Below are positions 1-8,810 of a stretch of DNA of 38,053 nt, one piece after another. Position 1 is the first letter of the stretch; each line of letters opens with the position of its first letter. The DNA lies in assembly GCA_017432445.1 (NCBI GenBank), contig JAFRJC010000001.1, positions 1 through 38,053 on the forward strand, read 5' to 3'. A program made the position numbers and the translations under genes. The stretch comes from Eggerthellaceae bacterium (GTDB lineage Bacteria; Actinomycetota; Coriobacteriia; Coriobacteriales; Eggerthellaceae). The notes under the pieces were generated by a model. The model was not told the origin of the DNA. It did no database searches and was given only the letters and a program-made list of their open reading frames with translations.

Positions 1-51
1 AACGCCGCGGGCGAGGGGTTCACGTCTGGCGCGTTCGACGCGCTGGGTTAG
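1..51 (+). CDS. C-terminal end of an unidentified gene (partial)
   Basis: Frame 1 is open from the window edge to a TAG at 49-51 and would encode 16 residues ending in GAFDALG. The composition matches the neighbouring genes, and the next gene follows after a 90-base gap, so this is probably the tail of an upstream protein. It is too short to identify or to exclude chance. Confidence 0.3.
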   Translation, partial: NAAGEGFTSGAFDALG

Positions 52-121
52 CTGTGGGTTTGCAGTTTCTGGTTCATAGTTGCAACACCAACCCTGAACT
101 CTGAACTTTAAACTCTAAACT
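51..121. repeat. Degenerate 7-bp tandem repeat in two opposed blocks
   Basis: From 58 to 85 the sequence reads as four heptamers beginning GTT (GTTTGCA, GTTTCTG, GTTCATA, GTTGCAA). From 94 to 121 it reads as four heptamers ending ACT (CTGAACT twice, TTAAACT, CTAAACT). The second block resembles the reverse complement of the first, so the region could fold imperfectly. Similar 7-bp periodicity recurs at 1204-1231, 22649-22692 and 22934-22976. Its role is unknown. Confidence 0.5.
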
Positions 122-141
122 GGAAGATTCAGGCAAGGCAA

Positions 142-1218
142 ATGATGGCAGAGAAGAAGAGAGTTCTGTGGTGGGGCCGGTTCGATCCGGGCTATTCGCG
201 CAACCGCGTGTACATCTCGCTGTTCAAGAAGCTGGGATGGGAGGTGGACTTCTTCTTCGTGAAGGTGTGGCCGCGCTTCGGGGACGTGGAGGCGTTCTTC
301 AGGGGGCTGCAGTTCCGCGCGAAGCCTGATCTCGTGTGGGTGCCCGTGGCGAGGCAGCGCGACGTGCTCGCCGCGTGCCGCTGGGCGCACAGGCGCGGGA
401 TACCGGTCATATTCGACCCGATGATCTCGGCATGGGACAAGAAGGTCCTGGAGCAGCTGAAGTGGAAGGCGGAGGAGCCGCGCGCGAAGAGGCTGCTGGC
501 GCGCGAGAAGAAGATGATGGCCGCGCCGGACATCGTCTGCTGGGATACGAGCTGCCACGTGGATTTCTGCGAAAAGCACCTTGACGTCCCGCGCGAGCGT
601 CTGCGCGTGCTGCTCACGGGAACGGACGAATCGGTCTTCAAGCCGACGGATGTGGTGCCGGCGCCTGGCGCGTTCCGTGTGCTGTATCACGGCGCGTACC
701 TGCCGCTGCACGGAACGGAGTACATCGTGGAGGCGGCGCGCATGACGCAGGACGAGGGTGTTCAGTGGGATTTCCTCGGCTGGGGCGCATATAAGGCGGC
801 GACCGAGGCAAAGGCCGCCGGCATCAAGAACATCACGTTTCTTGAGAAAGTGCCGTACGTGGAGGTGCCGAAGGTGATTGCTGCGCACGATGTCGTGCTT
901 GGCGTGTTCGGCACCACGGCGAAGGCGGCGCGCGTGATCGGCAACAAGGTGTACGAATGCATGGCGTGCTGCCGCCCGACGATAAACGAGTTCTGCACGG
1001 GCTATCCGCCAGAGGCGAAAGACTGCAAGGCGATCAAGTTCGTGCCGCCGGGCGATGCGAAGGCGATTGCGGACGCAGTTCGCGCCTACCGCGACGACTG
1101 GTCGAACCGCGATTCGTATTTCGCCGCCGCCCGCGATTTCTTCGAGAAGCACCTCTCGATGGCGGTCATCGAGAAGCAGCTCGCCGCCATCGTGGGGGAT
1201 GTGGTGGATAGCCGTTAG
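142..1218 (+). CDS. Glycosyltransferase, GT4-like (GT-B fold)
   Basis: The protein has 358 residues and looks like a cytoplasmic glycosyltransferase of the GT-B type that transfers a sugar from a nucleotide donor to a surface glycan or lipid acceptor. The N-terminus (KKRVLWWGRFDPGYSRNR, then KKLGWEVDFF) resembles the acceptor-binding Rossmann half. The linker region carries LTGTDESVFKP near residues 157-167, the usual GT4 arrangement. The C-terminal half has the donor-site segment GNKVYECMACCRPTI near 267-281 with the E of the E-x7-E motif region. The start is one of two adjacent ATGs at 142 and 145, and the Shine-Dalgarno is weak. It lies 26 bases ahead of plsY, so an envelope role is plausible. 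Donor and acceptor cannot be told from the sequence. Confidence 0.8.
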   Translation: MMAEKKRVLWWGRFDPGYSRNRVYISLFKKLGWEVDFFFVKVWPRFGDVEAFFRGLQFRAKPDLVWVPVARQRDVLAACRWAHRRGIPVIFDPMISAWDKKVLEQLKWKAEEPRAKRLLAREKKMMAAPDIVCWDTSCHVDFCEKHLDVPRERLRVLLTGTDESVFKPTDVVPAPGAFRVLYHGAYLPLHGTEYIVEAARMTQDEGVQWDFLGWGAYKAATEAKAAGIKNITFLEKVPYVEVPKVIAAHDVVLGVFGTTAKAARVIGNKVYECMACCRPTINEFCTGYPPEAKDCKAIKFVPPGDAKAIADAVRAYRDDWSNRDSYFAAARDFFEKHLSMAVIEKQLAAIVGDVVDSR

Positions 1219-1244
1219 TGGATAGCTTGGAAAGGAGAGCATAG

Positions 1245-1853
1245 ATGGAGAAGGCGATGGTTTGGGCGGCTTGGCTTTTCGGTGCGTATCTCGCCGGTTC
1301 GGTGCCGTTCGGGTTCCTGATCGGAAAGATGCGCGGAGTGGACGTGCGCACGGTCGGTTCGAAGAACATCGGCGCGACGAACGTCTTTCGCACCGTCGGA
1401 AAGAAGTGGGGGCTATTGGCGTTCCTGTGCGACTTCCTTAAGGGCTTCGTGCCGGTGATCCTTGCAAGGACGTTTGGGGGCGAGGCGCATCTGCCGCTTG
1501 CCGTAGGGCTGATGACCGTTGTCGGGCACATGTTCACGTGCTTCATGAAGTTCAAGGGCGGGAAGGGCATCGCCACCGGCTTCGGGATGCTTGTGGGGCT
1601 TGTCCCGTGGCTTGTCCTCACGGCGTTCGGGATATGGGCTGTGACGGTGTGGCTCTCGCACTACATCTCGCTCGGAAGCTGCGTGGCGGCGGCGTTCCTC
1701 GCCGTTGGCGTGTGGTTCCCATGGCTCGGCAGCGAGGGATGGCGCAACCTTCCGCTAAGCATCGTGGTCACGCTCGTCGCGATCGTCGCCATCTACAAGC
1801 ACAAGGCCAACATCCGCCGCCTGATCGACGGCTGCGAGAACAAGATCTACTGA
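1245..1853 (+). CDS. plsY: Acyl-phosphate:glycerol-3-phosphate acyltransferase PlsY
   Basis: PlsY moves an acyl group from acyl phosphate to the sn-1 position of glycerol 3-phosphate, the first step of phospholipid synthesis, in the cytoplasmic membrane. The 202-residue protein has the usual length and about five hydrophobic segments. The three conserved loops are all visible: GSVPFGFLIGK near residues 18-28, GSKNIGATNVFRT near 38-50, and the glycine-rich KFKGGKGIATGFG near 102-114. A good Shine-Dalgarno (AAAGGAGAG) precedes the ATG. It follows a glycosyltransferase closely and precedes a tRNA methyltransferase, so the three are probably co-transcribed. The identification is firm because of the motif set. 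Confidence 0.95.
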   Translation: MEKAMVWAAWLFGAYLAGSVPFGFLIGKMRGVDVRTVGSKNIGATNVFRTVGKKWGLLAFLCDFLKGFVPVILARTFGGEAHLPLAVGLMTVVGHMFTCFMKFKGGKGIATGFGMLVGLVPWLVLTAFGIWAVTVWLSHYISLGSCVAAAFLAVGVWFPWLGSEGWRNLPLSIVVTLVAIVAIYKHKANIRRLIDGCENKIY

Positions 1854-1871
1854 GGCGATGACAGGCGGCAA

Positions 1872-2669
1872 ATGGGCAAGGCGGAAATGAACGACGGCGC
1901 AATAGACACGCTTGACAACATACGGGTGGTGCTGGTAGGTACGCTGTACACCGGCAATGTGGGGAGCGCCTGCCGTGCGATGGCGAACATGGGGATACGC
2001 CACTTGAGGCTTGCGGCGCCAAATCTCCAGAACGACTGGGAGGAGGGGAACCGCCTGGCGGTCCACGCGACGGATCTCATCGAGAGCCGCGAGGAATATC
2101 CGACCTTCGAGGAGGCCGTGGCGGATTGCGTGGCCGTGGTGGGCACCACGGCGCGCGGCGGGCTCTACCGCCAGCACGTGAAGGCTCCGCGCGACTGCGC
2201 CGCCGACATCCTCTCCATAGCCGCCACAGGCCCCGTCGCCGTGGTGTTCGGGCGGGAGGACAAGGGGCTCCTCAATGAGGAGATCGCCCAGTGCACGCAC
2301 CTCATCCGCATCCCCGTCGATGAAGGCTACACCTCCATCAACCTCGCCCAGGCCGTGCTGATCACGTGCTACGAGCTGTTCACGGCGACCGGGCGCTACC
2401 AGCCGCCGCACGAGAAGGCCCCGCCCGCTCCGCAAGGGCAGAAGATGCAGCTCATGAAGATGTGGCGCTCGATGCTCGAGGAGATAGGCTACATGGAGGA
2501 GCAGAAGGCCGACCACATGATGCAGGGCATCCACCGCGTGTTCTCGCGCGGGGTCGTCACGAAGGATGACGCCGCTCTCCTGCTCGGCGTTGCGCGCCAG
2601 GCCGTCTGGGCGCATCGCCACCCGGCGTTGGACGGCGGCAGAAAGACTTCGGAGGAGTTCAAATCATGA
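1872..2669 (+). CDS. trmJ: TrmJ-like tRNA 2'-O-methyltransferase (SpoU family)
   Basis: This 265-residue protein belongs to the SPOUT (TrmH/SpoU) RNA 2'-O-ribose methyltransferases and is closest in layout to TrmJ, which methylates position 32 of tRNA using S-adenosylmethionine. Motif 1 appears as GTLYTGNVGSACRAMAN near residues 23-39, motif 2 as VVFGREDKGLLNEE near 123-136, and motif 3 as IPVDEGYTSINLAQAV near 147-162; motifs 2 and 3 form the trefoil knot. The helical C-terminal extension (about 180-265) is typical of TrmJ. The gene overlaps the following kinase gene by ATGA, indicating translational coupling. TrmJ versus another TrmH-family enzyme is judged from motif spelling and length only. 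Confidence 0.85.
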   Translation: MGKAEMNDGAIDTLDNIRVVLVGTLYTGNVGSACRAMANMGIRHLRLAAPNLQNDWEEGNRLAVHATDLIESREEYPTFEEAVADCVAVVGTTARGGLYRQHVKAPRDCAADILSIAATGPVAVVFGREDKGLLNEEIAQCTHLIRIPVDEGYTSINLAQAVLITCYELFTATGRYQPPHEKAPPAPQGQKMQLMKMWRSMLEEIGYMEEQKADHMMQGIHRVFSRGVVTKDDAALLLGVARQAVWAHRHPALDGGRKTSEEFKS

Positions 2670-3628
2670 CAAAGGAAAATCCCCACATACGCTCCGTCTC
2701 GGAGCTGGATGAACTGCTTGCGACCGGAGACGTGCCCGCGTTCGTGGCAAAGTGCGAGAGGCATCACGCCGAGCGCCTTGCGCGCATCGCCGAACTGATC
2801 GCAACGCGCATACCGGCCGTGCGTCTTGTGCTGGAGGCAGGACCCTCCGCCGCCGGCAAGACGACCTCCGCGATCCGGCTCTGCCGAGCCCTGGAGGCGA
2901 ACGGCCTCACGGCTCTGCGCATCTCCACCGACGACTACTTCGTGGGGGACGCCCGGAATCCGCGCGATGCCGAAGGAAACCTTGACTACGAGCACTTCGA
3001 GGCCGTGGACCGCGTGCGCCTTTCGGAGGACCTCCTGAAGATTTTCAAGGGAGAGCCGCTCCATCGCCGGCGGTTCGATTTCGTGAAGCACGAAGGGTAT
3101 GACGATCCTGCCGTCTTCATTCCGCCGCCGAACGTGGTGGTCGTCCTGGAAGGCATCCACGCGATCAACCCGAAGCTCACCGAGGGCGTAGGCGACGAGC
3201 TGAAGTTCCGCGTCTACGTGAACACCCTCACGCAGCTCGTGGCGGACTGCGGCGGCTGGCTGTACTTCGAGGACGCCAGGCTCATGCGGCGGATCGTCCG
3301 CGACAAGACCTACCGCGACATGTCGCCGGAGAAGACGATCCTCATGTGGGAGAAGGTCTCCGCCGGCGAGCAGAAGTGGATCAATCCCTACCGTGGCTTC
3401 GCCGATGCCGTGTTCAACACGGCCCTCGACTACGAGATCGCCGTGATGAAGCCGATACTCGAGCCGGTGCTGAAGGCCGTGCCGTACCTCGGCGGACGCG
3501 AAAGCGCCGAGATCCGTCGCCTGCTGGCGGTTCTCGAGACGGTGCTGCCGATTACCGACATTACTTCCATCCCTGGCGATTCCATCTTGCGAGAGTCTAT
3601 CGGAGGGTCGTCCTTCGACTATGAGTAG
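2666..3628 (+). CDS. Uridine kinase-like P-loop kinase
   Basis: This 320-residue cytoplasmic protein belongs to the phosphoribulokinase/uridine kinase family. It has a Walker A motif GPSAAGKTT at residues 59-67, a base-binding region ISTDDYFV near 86-93, DYEHFEAVDR near 107-116, and a second-substrate segment VVVLEGIHAINPKL near 155-168. In many anaerobes the same kinase domain is the C-terminal half of a larger protein with an N-terminal TGS domain; here it stands alone with only about 50 residues before the P-loop. It starts within the stop codon of the preceding methyltransferase gene. The likely reaction is phosphorylation of a nucleoside using ATP or GTP; the true substrate is not shown by the sequence. 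Confidence 0.85.
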   Translation: MTKENPHIRSVSELDELLATGDVPAFVAKCERHHAERLARIAELIATRIPAVRLVLEAGPSAAGKTTSAIRLCRALEANGLTALRISTDDYFVGDARNPRDAEGNLDYEHFEAVDRVRLSEDLLKIFKGEPLHRRRFDFVKHEGYDDPAVFIPPPNVVVVLEGIHAINPKLTEGVGDELKFRVYVNTLTQLVADCGGWLYFEDARLMRRIVRDKTYRDMSPEKTILMWEKVSAGEQKWINPYRGFADAVFNTALDYEIAVMKPILEPVLKAVPYLGGRESAEIRRLLAVLETVLPITDITSIPGDSILRESIGGSSFDYE

Positions 3629-3645
3629 AGAGGCGGGAGCTCGCG

Positions 3646-3674
3646 TGGAAAAGAAGTGTCGATTGTGATATAAT
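3646..3674 (+). promoter_or_regulatory. Extended -10 promoter upstream of the metallophosphoesterase
   Basis: TATAAT at 3669-3674 is immediately preceded by TGA. A weak -35-like TGGAAA lies at 3646-3651 with a 17-bp spacer. The start codon at 3708 follows after a Shine-Dalgarno AAAAGGAGA. It is one of seven promoters in the window with the same TGN-TANNNT layout. Confidence 0.75.
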
Positions 3675-3707
3675 CCAGTTTTAGAAAAGAGAAAAGGAGA
3701 CAGAAAG

Positions 3708-5024
3708 ATGGTCAAGAGCATTGAGAGAAGGTCGTTCCTGAAGGGGTCGGCGCTTCTGGCGGCGGCGGCGGCGCTGAAGCCGGGGGCGGCGATGATGAAG
3801 TCCGAGCAGGCGGCGCACGACAGGTACCACGCGATGAAGATCCCGCGTCCGGAAGGGCTGCTGGACGGAGAGCCGGTCCTGCAGGCGCCGGCGCCCGAAT
3901 CGATGGGGGTGGCGTTCGCGGTGACGGCGCTCGCGAACGGATTCGTGGAGCTGGCCGAGAACCCGGAGCTGAAGGACGCAAAGCGCTTTATGGCGGACGG
4001 GCTTCCGCTCGCCGGCATAGACGACCGCGTGCTGCAGGTTCGCATGACCGGCCTAAAGCCAGGCACGCGCTACTGGTATCGCGCCGGCGCGGCGAAGCTT
4101 GAGCATCCGATTGGCTACTGGACGAAGCCTTCGGAGATCGTCTGGAGCGCGGTCCATTCGTTCGTGACGCCTGGCGAGAGCGCGCCGTCGCACTTCGGCA
4201 TGATGAGCGACACGCACGCCCAGTTCACGCAGATGGCGAGGATCACGAAGAAGTACCGCGAGCTTGGCGTGCCGAGCATGGTGTGGAACGGCGACATCCC
4301 GAGCAGCCTCACGAACGTGCGCGAGGACTTCGTGAAGCACTACCTCGTGCCGCCGGAGAACGCGGGGTACGCGGCCGACACGCCGATACTGCTCAACCGC
4401 GGCAACCACGACTTCCGAGGGACGGCGGCGAACAGGCTCGGCGAGGTGATGATGCCGCGCCTGCCGACGGAACGCTCGATGCGGGACATCGCGCTCGACC
4501 GGAACTTCGCGTTCCGTATGGGCGAGATCGCGCTCATCGGGCTGGACACGGGCGAGGACAAGCCGGACTTCCATCCCGCGAACGGAGGCTTCACGCGCTT
4601 CACCACGTATCGCGTGGCGCAGACGGAATGGCTGAAGGACCAGTTCAGCCGCCCGGAGATTGTCACCGCGCCGTACATAGTGGCGTTCGTGCACATCCCG
4701 ATCGTTGAGCTGTATCCCGGCGCGAATCCGGGCACGATACTCGAGGACTACGCGACGTGGCAGAAGGAGTGCGCCGACATGTGGGGCCCGATCCTCACGG
4801 CGAACAAGGCCCAGCTCGTCCTTGCCGGGCACACGCACCGCTACCGCTACGACGCGGCCAAGGACGGGCGCTCGTGGGCGGAGATCATCGGCGGCGGAAG
4901 GGGCGCGAAGACGTTCCAGACACTCATCGAGGGAAAGGTCGAGGGCGGCGAACTGGTCGTGCGCGTGCACAACACCGACGCCGGCAAGATCGTGGGCGTG
5001 CACCGGTTCAAGCCGCGTGGTTAG
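3708..5024 (+). CDS. Tat-exported metallophosphoesterase (purple acid phosphatase-like)
   Basis: This 438-residue exported phosphoesterase starts with a twin-arginine signal (ERRSFLKGSALLAAAAALKP, residues 6-25). A beta-rich, Fn3-like segment follows (about 50-155, with the typical LKPGTRYWYR). The calcineurin-like domain has all metal-binding motifs: SDTHAQ near 166-171, WNGDIPS near 192-198, GNHD at 232-235, a His in FVHIP near 330, and GHTHRY near 374. It probably hydrolyses phosphomonoesters or diesters in the periplasm with a two-metal centre loaded before Tat export. It has its own extended -10 promoter and sits between housekeeping genes. The substrate cannot be assigned. Confidence 0.85.
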   Translation: MVKSIERRSFLKGSALLAAAAALKPGAAMMKSEQAAHDRYHAMKIPRPEGLLDGEPVLQAPAPESMGVAFAVTALANGFVELAENPELKDAKRFMADGLPLAGIDDRVLQVRMTGLKPGTRYWYRAGAAKLEHPIGYWTKPSEIVWSAVHSFVTPGESAPSHFGMMSDTHAQFTQMARITKKYRELGVPSMVWNGDIPSSLTNVREDFVKHYLVPPENAGYAADTPILLNRGNHDFRGTAANRLGEVMMPRLPTERSMRDIALDRNFAFRMGEIALIGLDTGEDKPDFHPANGGFTRFTTYRVAQTEWLKDQFSRPEIVTAPYIVAFVHIPIVELYPGANPGTILEDYATWQKECADMWGPILTANKAQLVLAGHTHRYRYDAAKDGRSWAEIIGGGRGAKTFQTLIEGKVEGGELVVRVHNTDAGKIVGVHRFKPRG

Positions 5025-5072
5025 CGGAGCGTTGAGCCTGGTTTGAAGTTTCAGGCTTGGGGTTAGCAGTTG

Positions 5073-7352
5073 GTGGCAGAGGGATTTCCAGATGCGCTCG
5101 CCGGGACGGTCGCCGGAATCGTCTACCGCAATGACGAGACTGGTTATTCCGTCCTGCGCGTCACCACGGGTGACGGCGACGGGAAGTTCGGGCTGAAACC
5201 GTCGGAGGTCGTCGTTGTGGGGACCTGCGGCGCGGTATGGGAGGGCGAGGACCTCCATGCGGTAGGCGAATGGGTGACCGACAAGGTGCATGGGCGGCAG
5301 TTCAAGGCGAAGGAGATAACGTGCGCCACTCCGCATTCCGTTGCCGGGATCGAGCGCTACCTTGCGTCTGGGCTGATAAAGGGCATTGGGCCTGAGTATG
5401 CCAAGCGCATTGTCGCCAAGTTCGGCGAAGGCACCATCGAGATGCTCGACCACCACTCCGGACGGCTCCGCGAGGTGCCTGGGATCGGGACGACCCGCGC
5501 CGCGCGCATCAAGAAGAGCTGGGAGGCTGAGCGCGGCACGCGCGAGGTGATGATCTTCACGCAAGGCTACGGGATATCCGTGGCGAAGACGGTGAAGATA
5601 TACAGGCGCTATGGGGCCGATTCGATTGCGATAATCAAGTCCGACCCATACCGCCTTTGCCGCGACATTTGGGGGATAGGGTTTTCCACCGCCGACAAGA
5701 TTGCGATGTCGGTGGGCATGGCGAAGGATGCGCCGGAGCGTGCGCGGGCGGCAATAGTCCACACGTTGCAGTCCGAGGCCGAGGCGGGAGGGCACTGCTG
5801 GACGGCCGAGCCGGAGCTGCTGCTGCATGCGAACGAGCTTGTGGACATACCGGTCGAGCGGCTCGCCGAGGCGCTGAAGGAGGAGGAGATGGCCGGTCGC
5901 GTAGTGGCGGAGCATCCTGGCGGCGTTGCGGAGGAGCCGCGCCGGGTGTACCTGCGTGACCTACTGCGCGCGGAGCGGACCGTGGCGTTCAGGGTGCGGA
6001 GGCTATTGGACTCGGCGCGTTCGTTCGACCCGATTGATCCGGCGCGCGCAATCGCGTGGTGGGAGGAGAAGACGGGCTTTCGCCTCGCCCCGGCCCAGAC
6101 GAGCGCAGTGCGCATGTCTCTCCAGAACAAGGTAAGCATCATAACCGGCGGCCCCGGCGTGGGCAAGACGACAATCGTGCGCGCCCTCGTCGACATCTTC
6201 GGCGCACGGCGCGACGGGAACGGGCGTCCGCTCCTGAACGTGGTGACGGCGGCGCCGACAGGCAGGGCGGCAAAGCGGCTTTCGGAGGCGACGGGCATGG
6301 CTTCGCAGACGCTTCATCGCCTTCTCAAGTACAATCCGCAGACGCGTAAGTTCACGTACAACGCTGAGAACCCGCTCGCGGGGGACGTGTTCGTGTTCGA
6401 TGAGGCGTCGATGGTGGACATCTACCTGATGGAGAACGTGCTGCTTGCTCTGCCGCCATCGGCCACCTTGATAATCGTGGGTGATACCGACCAGCTCCCG
6501 AGCGTGGGTCCAGGGAACGTGCTGCACGATCTTATCGCGTCCGACGCGATCGCGTGTTCCCGCCTGACTGAGATATTCCGCCAGGACAACTCAGGGTTGA
6601 TCGTGCGCAACGCCCACCGCGTGAACGCCGGCGAAGGCTTCGAGTGCCCAAAAGCGGGGGAGGACAGCGACTTCTACTTCATCCCGCAGAACGATCCGGG
6701 GAAGACGCTCTCGTTCGTGCTCGACTTCATGGCGACGCGTATCCCGCGGAAGTTCCGCATGGATCCGATGGAGGACGTGCAGGTGCTTTCGCCGATGCGC
6801 AAGAACGCGCTTGGCACGGAGAACCTCAACGCGCTCTTGCAGCGGCGCCTCAATCCGGAAGGCCCGGCCGTGCAGCGCGGGGCTACGCTGTTCAGGAAGG
6901 GCGACCGGGTGATGCAGCTCAGGAACAACTACGACAAGGACGTGTTCAACGGAGATGTGGGCTTCATCGCGGAGGCGTACCCGGCCGAACGCAGGCTGGT
7001 GGTGACGTTCGATGGCAAGCCGGTGGAGTATGCGTCGGGCGACCTGGACGAACTGGCGCTCGCCTACGCCACTACTATCCACAAATCGCAAGGCAGCGAG
7101 TATCCGGCGGTGATCGTGCTGCTGCACAATCAGCACTACATGATGCTGCAGCGCAACCTTCTGTACACGGCGATAACGCGCGGGAGGAAGCTTGTGCTGG
7201 TGATCGGCTCGAAGTGGGCCACATCGAAGGCAATCGAGACGAACACGGTGAGAGGGCGGCGTACGTCTCTCGCGGAAAGGATATCCGGCCGCATCCAGCC
7301 CCCGACACATGAACGGGTGGTTCCGCCGCAAGATGGGCATCAGGGAAATTGA
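5073..7352 (+). CDS. recD2: RecD2-type DNA helicase (SF1B)
   Basis: The 759-residue protein matches the stand-alone 5'-3' helicase RecD2. The N-terminus (about 1-100) is the OB-like domain starting LAGTVAGIVYRNDETGYSVLRV. It is followed by helix-hairpin-helix units (GIGPEYAKRIVAKFGEG near 110-126; REVPGIGTTRAARIKKSW near 133-150). The SF1 core has Walker A GGPGVGKTT near 359-367, Walker B FDEASMVD near 440-447, GDTDQLPSVGPG near 470-481, and the C-terminal ATTIHKSQGSEYPAV and LLYTAITRGRK motifs. GTG at 5073 is taken as start, but TTG at 5070 is adjacent and no strong Shine-Dalgarno is seen. RecD2 acts in DNA repair and recombination without RecBC. Confidence 0.93.
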   Translation: MAEGFPDALAGTVAGIVYRNDETGYSVLRVTTGDGDGKFGLKPSEVVVVGTCGAVWEGEDLHAVGEWVTDKVHGRQFKAKEITCATPHSVAGIERYLASGLIKGIGPEYAKRIVAKFGEGTIEMLDHHSGRLREVPGIGTTRAARIKKSWEAERGTREVMIFTQGYGISVAKTVKIYRRYGADSIAIIKSDPYRLCRDIWGIGFSTADKIAMSVGMAKDAPERARAAIVHTLQSEAEAGGHCWTAEPELLLHANELVDIPVERLAEALKEEEMAGRVVAEHPGGVAEEPRRVYLRDLLRAERTVAFRVRRLLDSARSFDPIDPARAIAWWEEKTGFRLAPAQTSAVRMSLQNKVSIITGGPGVGKTTIVRALVDIFGARRDGNGRPLLNVVTAAPTGRAAKRLSEATGMASQTLHRLLKYNPQTRKFTYNAENPLAGDVFVFDEASMVDIYLMENVLLALPPSATLIIVGDTDQLPSVGPGNVLHDLIASDAIACSRLTEIFRQDNSGLIVRNAHRVNAGEGFECPKAGEDSDFYFIPQNDPGKTLSFVLDFMATRIPRKFRMDPMEDVQVLSPMRKNALGTENLNALLQRRLNPEGPAVQRGATLFRKGDRVMQLRNNYDKDVFNGDVGFIAEAYPAERRLVVTFDGKPVEYASGDLDELALAYATTIHKSQGSEYPAVIVLLHNQHYMMLQRNLLYTAITRGRKLVLVIGSKWATSKAIETNTVRGRRTSLAERISGRIQPPTHERVVPPQDGHQGN

Positions 7353-7362
7353 GGACAAAACC

Positions 7363-8415
7363 ATGGACATAAATCGCTTTGCATTCGCCATCCTATGTGC
7401 GCTCGCGCCGTGCCTGTGCGGGTTCGGCAAGCCGCCGTCCACGATGCCGCCGCCCAAGGGGGCGTTGCGCATAAGGCCTTCCGAGGCCAGGCATGTATCG
7501 TACGTGAAGTACCGCGACCCGAGCGGATTCTTCTCGGTGGACGTCCCGCGCGGGTGGAGGGTGCGCGTTGGACTGAAGCCGTCCGGGAAGATTGACATCA
7601 TCAGCTACGCCATCACGGTGTTCGACCCGCGGCGCCCGGAGCGGGAGCTTTACTTCTGCCTAAACGACGCCTTCGGCCTGAAGTCGCTGGATGCGCGCAA
7701 CTGGTACATAAAGAACTACGGGCCGGCGAACCTCTTCGCGAAGATGCCGGTTGTGGGCGAGCTGTCCACGGCTGGCTTTTTCGCCGCCCTCGGGGCGAGC
7801 TGCGGCTATCGCAAGTTCACGGTGCTTGAGCGTCTCGGGAAAACGCCTGTGGGGGGCGAGGCGATAGTCGCCCAGTGCACGTCCGCTTCGTCGGGCCGGA
7901 CGGTGCAGGGGCTCTACCATGCCGTGGTCTCGGGCATGATGAGCCAGCGCGTGCAACGCAACCCGTTCAATGCGTCGGCCGGGATGATTGACGTGGGCGT
8001 AGTGACCGAGTTCACCGTCATTTCGGAGACTGCGCCTCACGAGGAGTTTGTGGAGTGGCTTCCCGTGCTTGACCGCTGCCTCGCTTCGATATCCTTCACG
8101 CAGGCCTTCCACCAGCAGCGGCGCGCGGCGTGGGCCCAGGTGATGGGAACGTCCAGGTACATAATGCAGACGGCCGACTCGATAAGGGGCATGATCATGG
8201 ACAGCTATCGTCGCCGCGAGGCGACCTATGATGTGCTGTCGCAGAAGCGCAGCGATGCCACTTTGGGCTACGAGCGCGTGCAGGATACGCAGACAGGCGA
8301 ATATTACCGCGCCGAGAACGGGTTCACCGACTGGTACCACGGCACGCGATACCGTCCAGCCCCGGAAAAGGCGGCCTACCTCACCCCGGTCAGCGGTTAC
8401 ATCAACTGGAAGTAA
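7363..8415 (+). CDS. Exported protein of unknown function
   Basis: This 350-residue protein is not recognised as a named family. The N-terminus (MDINRFAFAILCALAPCLCG) is a signal peptide. An L-C-G motif at residues 18-20 could be a lipobox, which would make it a lipoprotein. The segment YRDPSGFFSVDVPRGWRV (about 49-66) resembles the opening of PsbP/Mog1-like or DUF1795-type domains that begin with 'gfsi-dvP-gW'. The tail contains YERVQDTQTGEYYRAENG. The ATG at 7363, with GAGG 11 bases upstream, is preferred over ATG 7309, which overlaps the end of recD2 and would bury the signal peptide. It follows recD2 by 10 bases. Confidence 0.7.
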   Translation: MDINRFAFAILCALAPCLCGFGKPPSTMPPPKGALRIRPSEARHVSYVKYRDPSGFFSVDVPRGWRVRVGLKPSGKIDIISYAITVFDPRRPERELYFCLNDAFGLKSLDARNWYIKNYGPANLFAKMPVVGELSTAGFFAALGASCGYRKFTVLERLGKTPVGGEAIVAQCTSASSGRTVQGLYHAVVSGMMSQRVQRNPFNASAGMIDVGVVTEFTVISETAPHEEFVEWLPVLDRCLASISFTQAFHQQRRAAWAQVMGTSRYIMQTADSIRGMIMDSYRRREATYDVLSQKRSDATLGYERVQDTQTGEYYRAENGFTDWYHGTRYRPAPEKAAYLTPVSGYINWK

Positions 8416-8648
8416 GACGGTGGCGGTTGAAAAAGCAGCCGCGCTGGTGCTGGGGGGAGTCCTCGCGCCAACAATCCCGCTTTTTCGTGCTGCAAATCAT
8501 ACAAATGGCATAACTGCCAAAATATGCGATATATACCCAATCTGTGGGACTTTATGATCGCAAGGCGCCACTGCCTGCCATTGGGCGGGGCGGAACCGAG
8601 GCATCCTCACACATGGACGCTGCCGCCAAACGCCTGTCGGGCCACATG

Positions 8649-8754
8649 GTCTACACGCATAGACACACTCAGTCTACACGCATAGACACACTCAGTCTAC
8701 ACGCATAGACACACCCAGTCTACACGCATAGACACACCCAGTCTACACGCATAG
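8649..8754. repeat. Tandem array, 4.6 copies of a 23-bp unit with internal dyad
   Basis: Units start at 8649, 8672, 8695, 8718 and 8741; the last is cut after 14 bases. Each unit contains GTCTACACGCATAGAC, in which GTCTA and TAGAC can pair around a six-base loop. Units 1-2 end CACTCA and units 3-4 end CACCCA, so two unit types are ordered in blocks. A 23-bp period shifts frame and argues against coding. Confidence 0.9.
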
Positions 8755-8810
8755 CGGCGAGGCCGGCTACAGGTGAGATACGCAGGTCGTGGCAAGGATA
8801 TTTCGGCACC

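Noticed and set aside
2489..5915. Long minus-strand open frames opposite the kinase, phosphoesterase and recD2 genes.
   Set aside because: They mirror strong + strand genes in GC-rich DNA, have Arg/His-rich compositions and lack motifs; they are shadow frames.
8420..8557. Possible 45-aa ORF from GTG 8420 after the exported unknown protein.
   Set aside because: No Shine-Dalgarno, no recognisable motif, and the sequence is not distinguishable from a chance open frame in a long gap.
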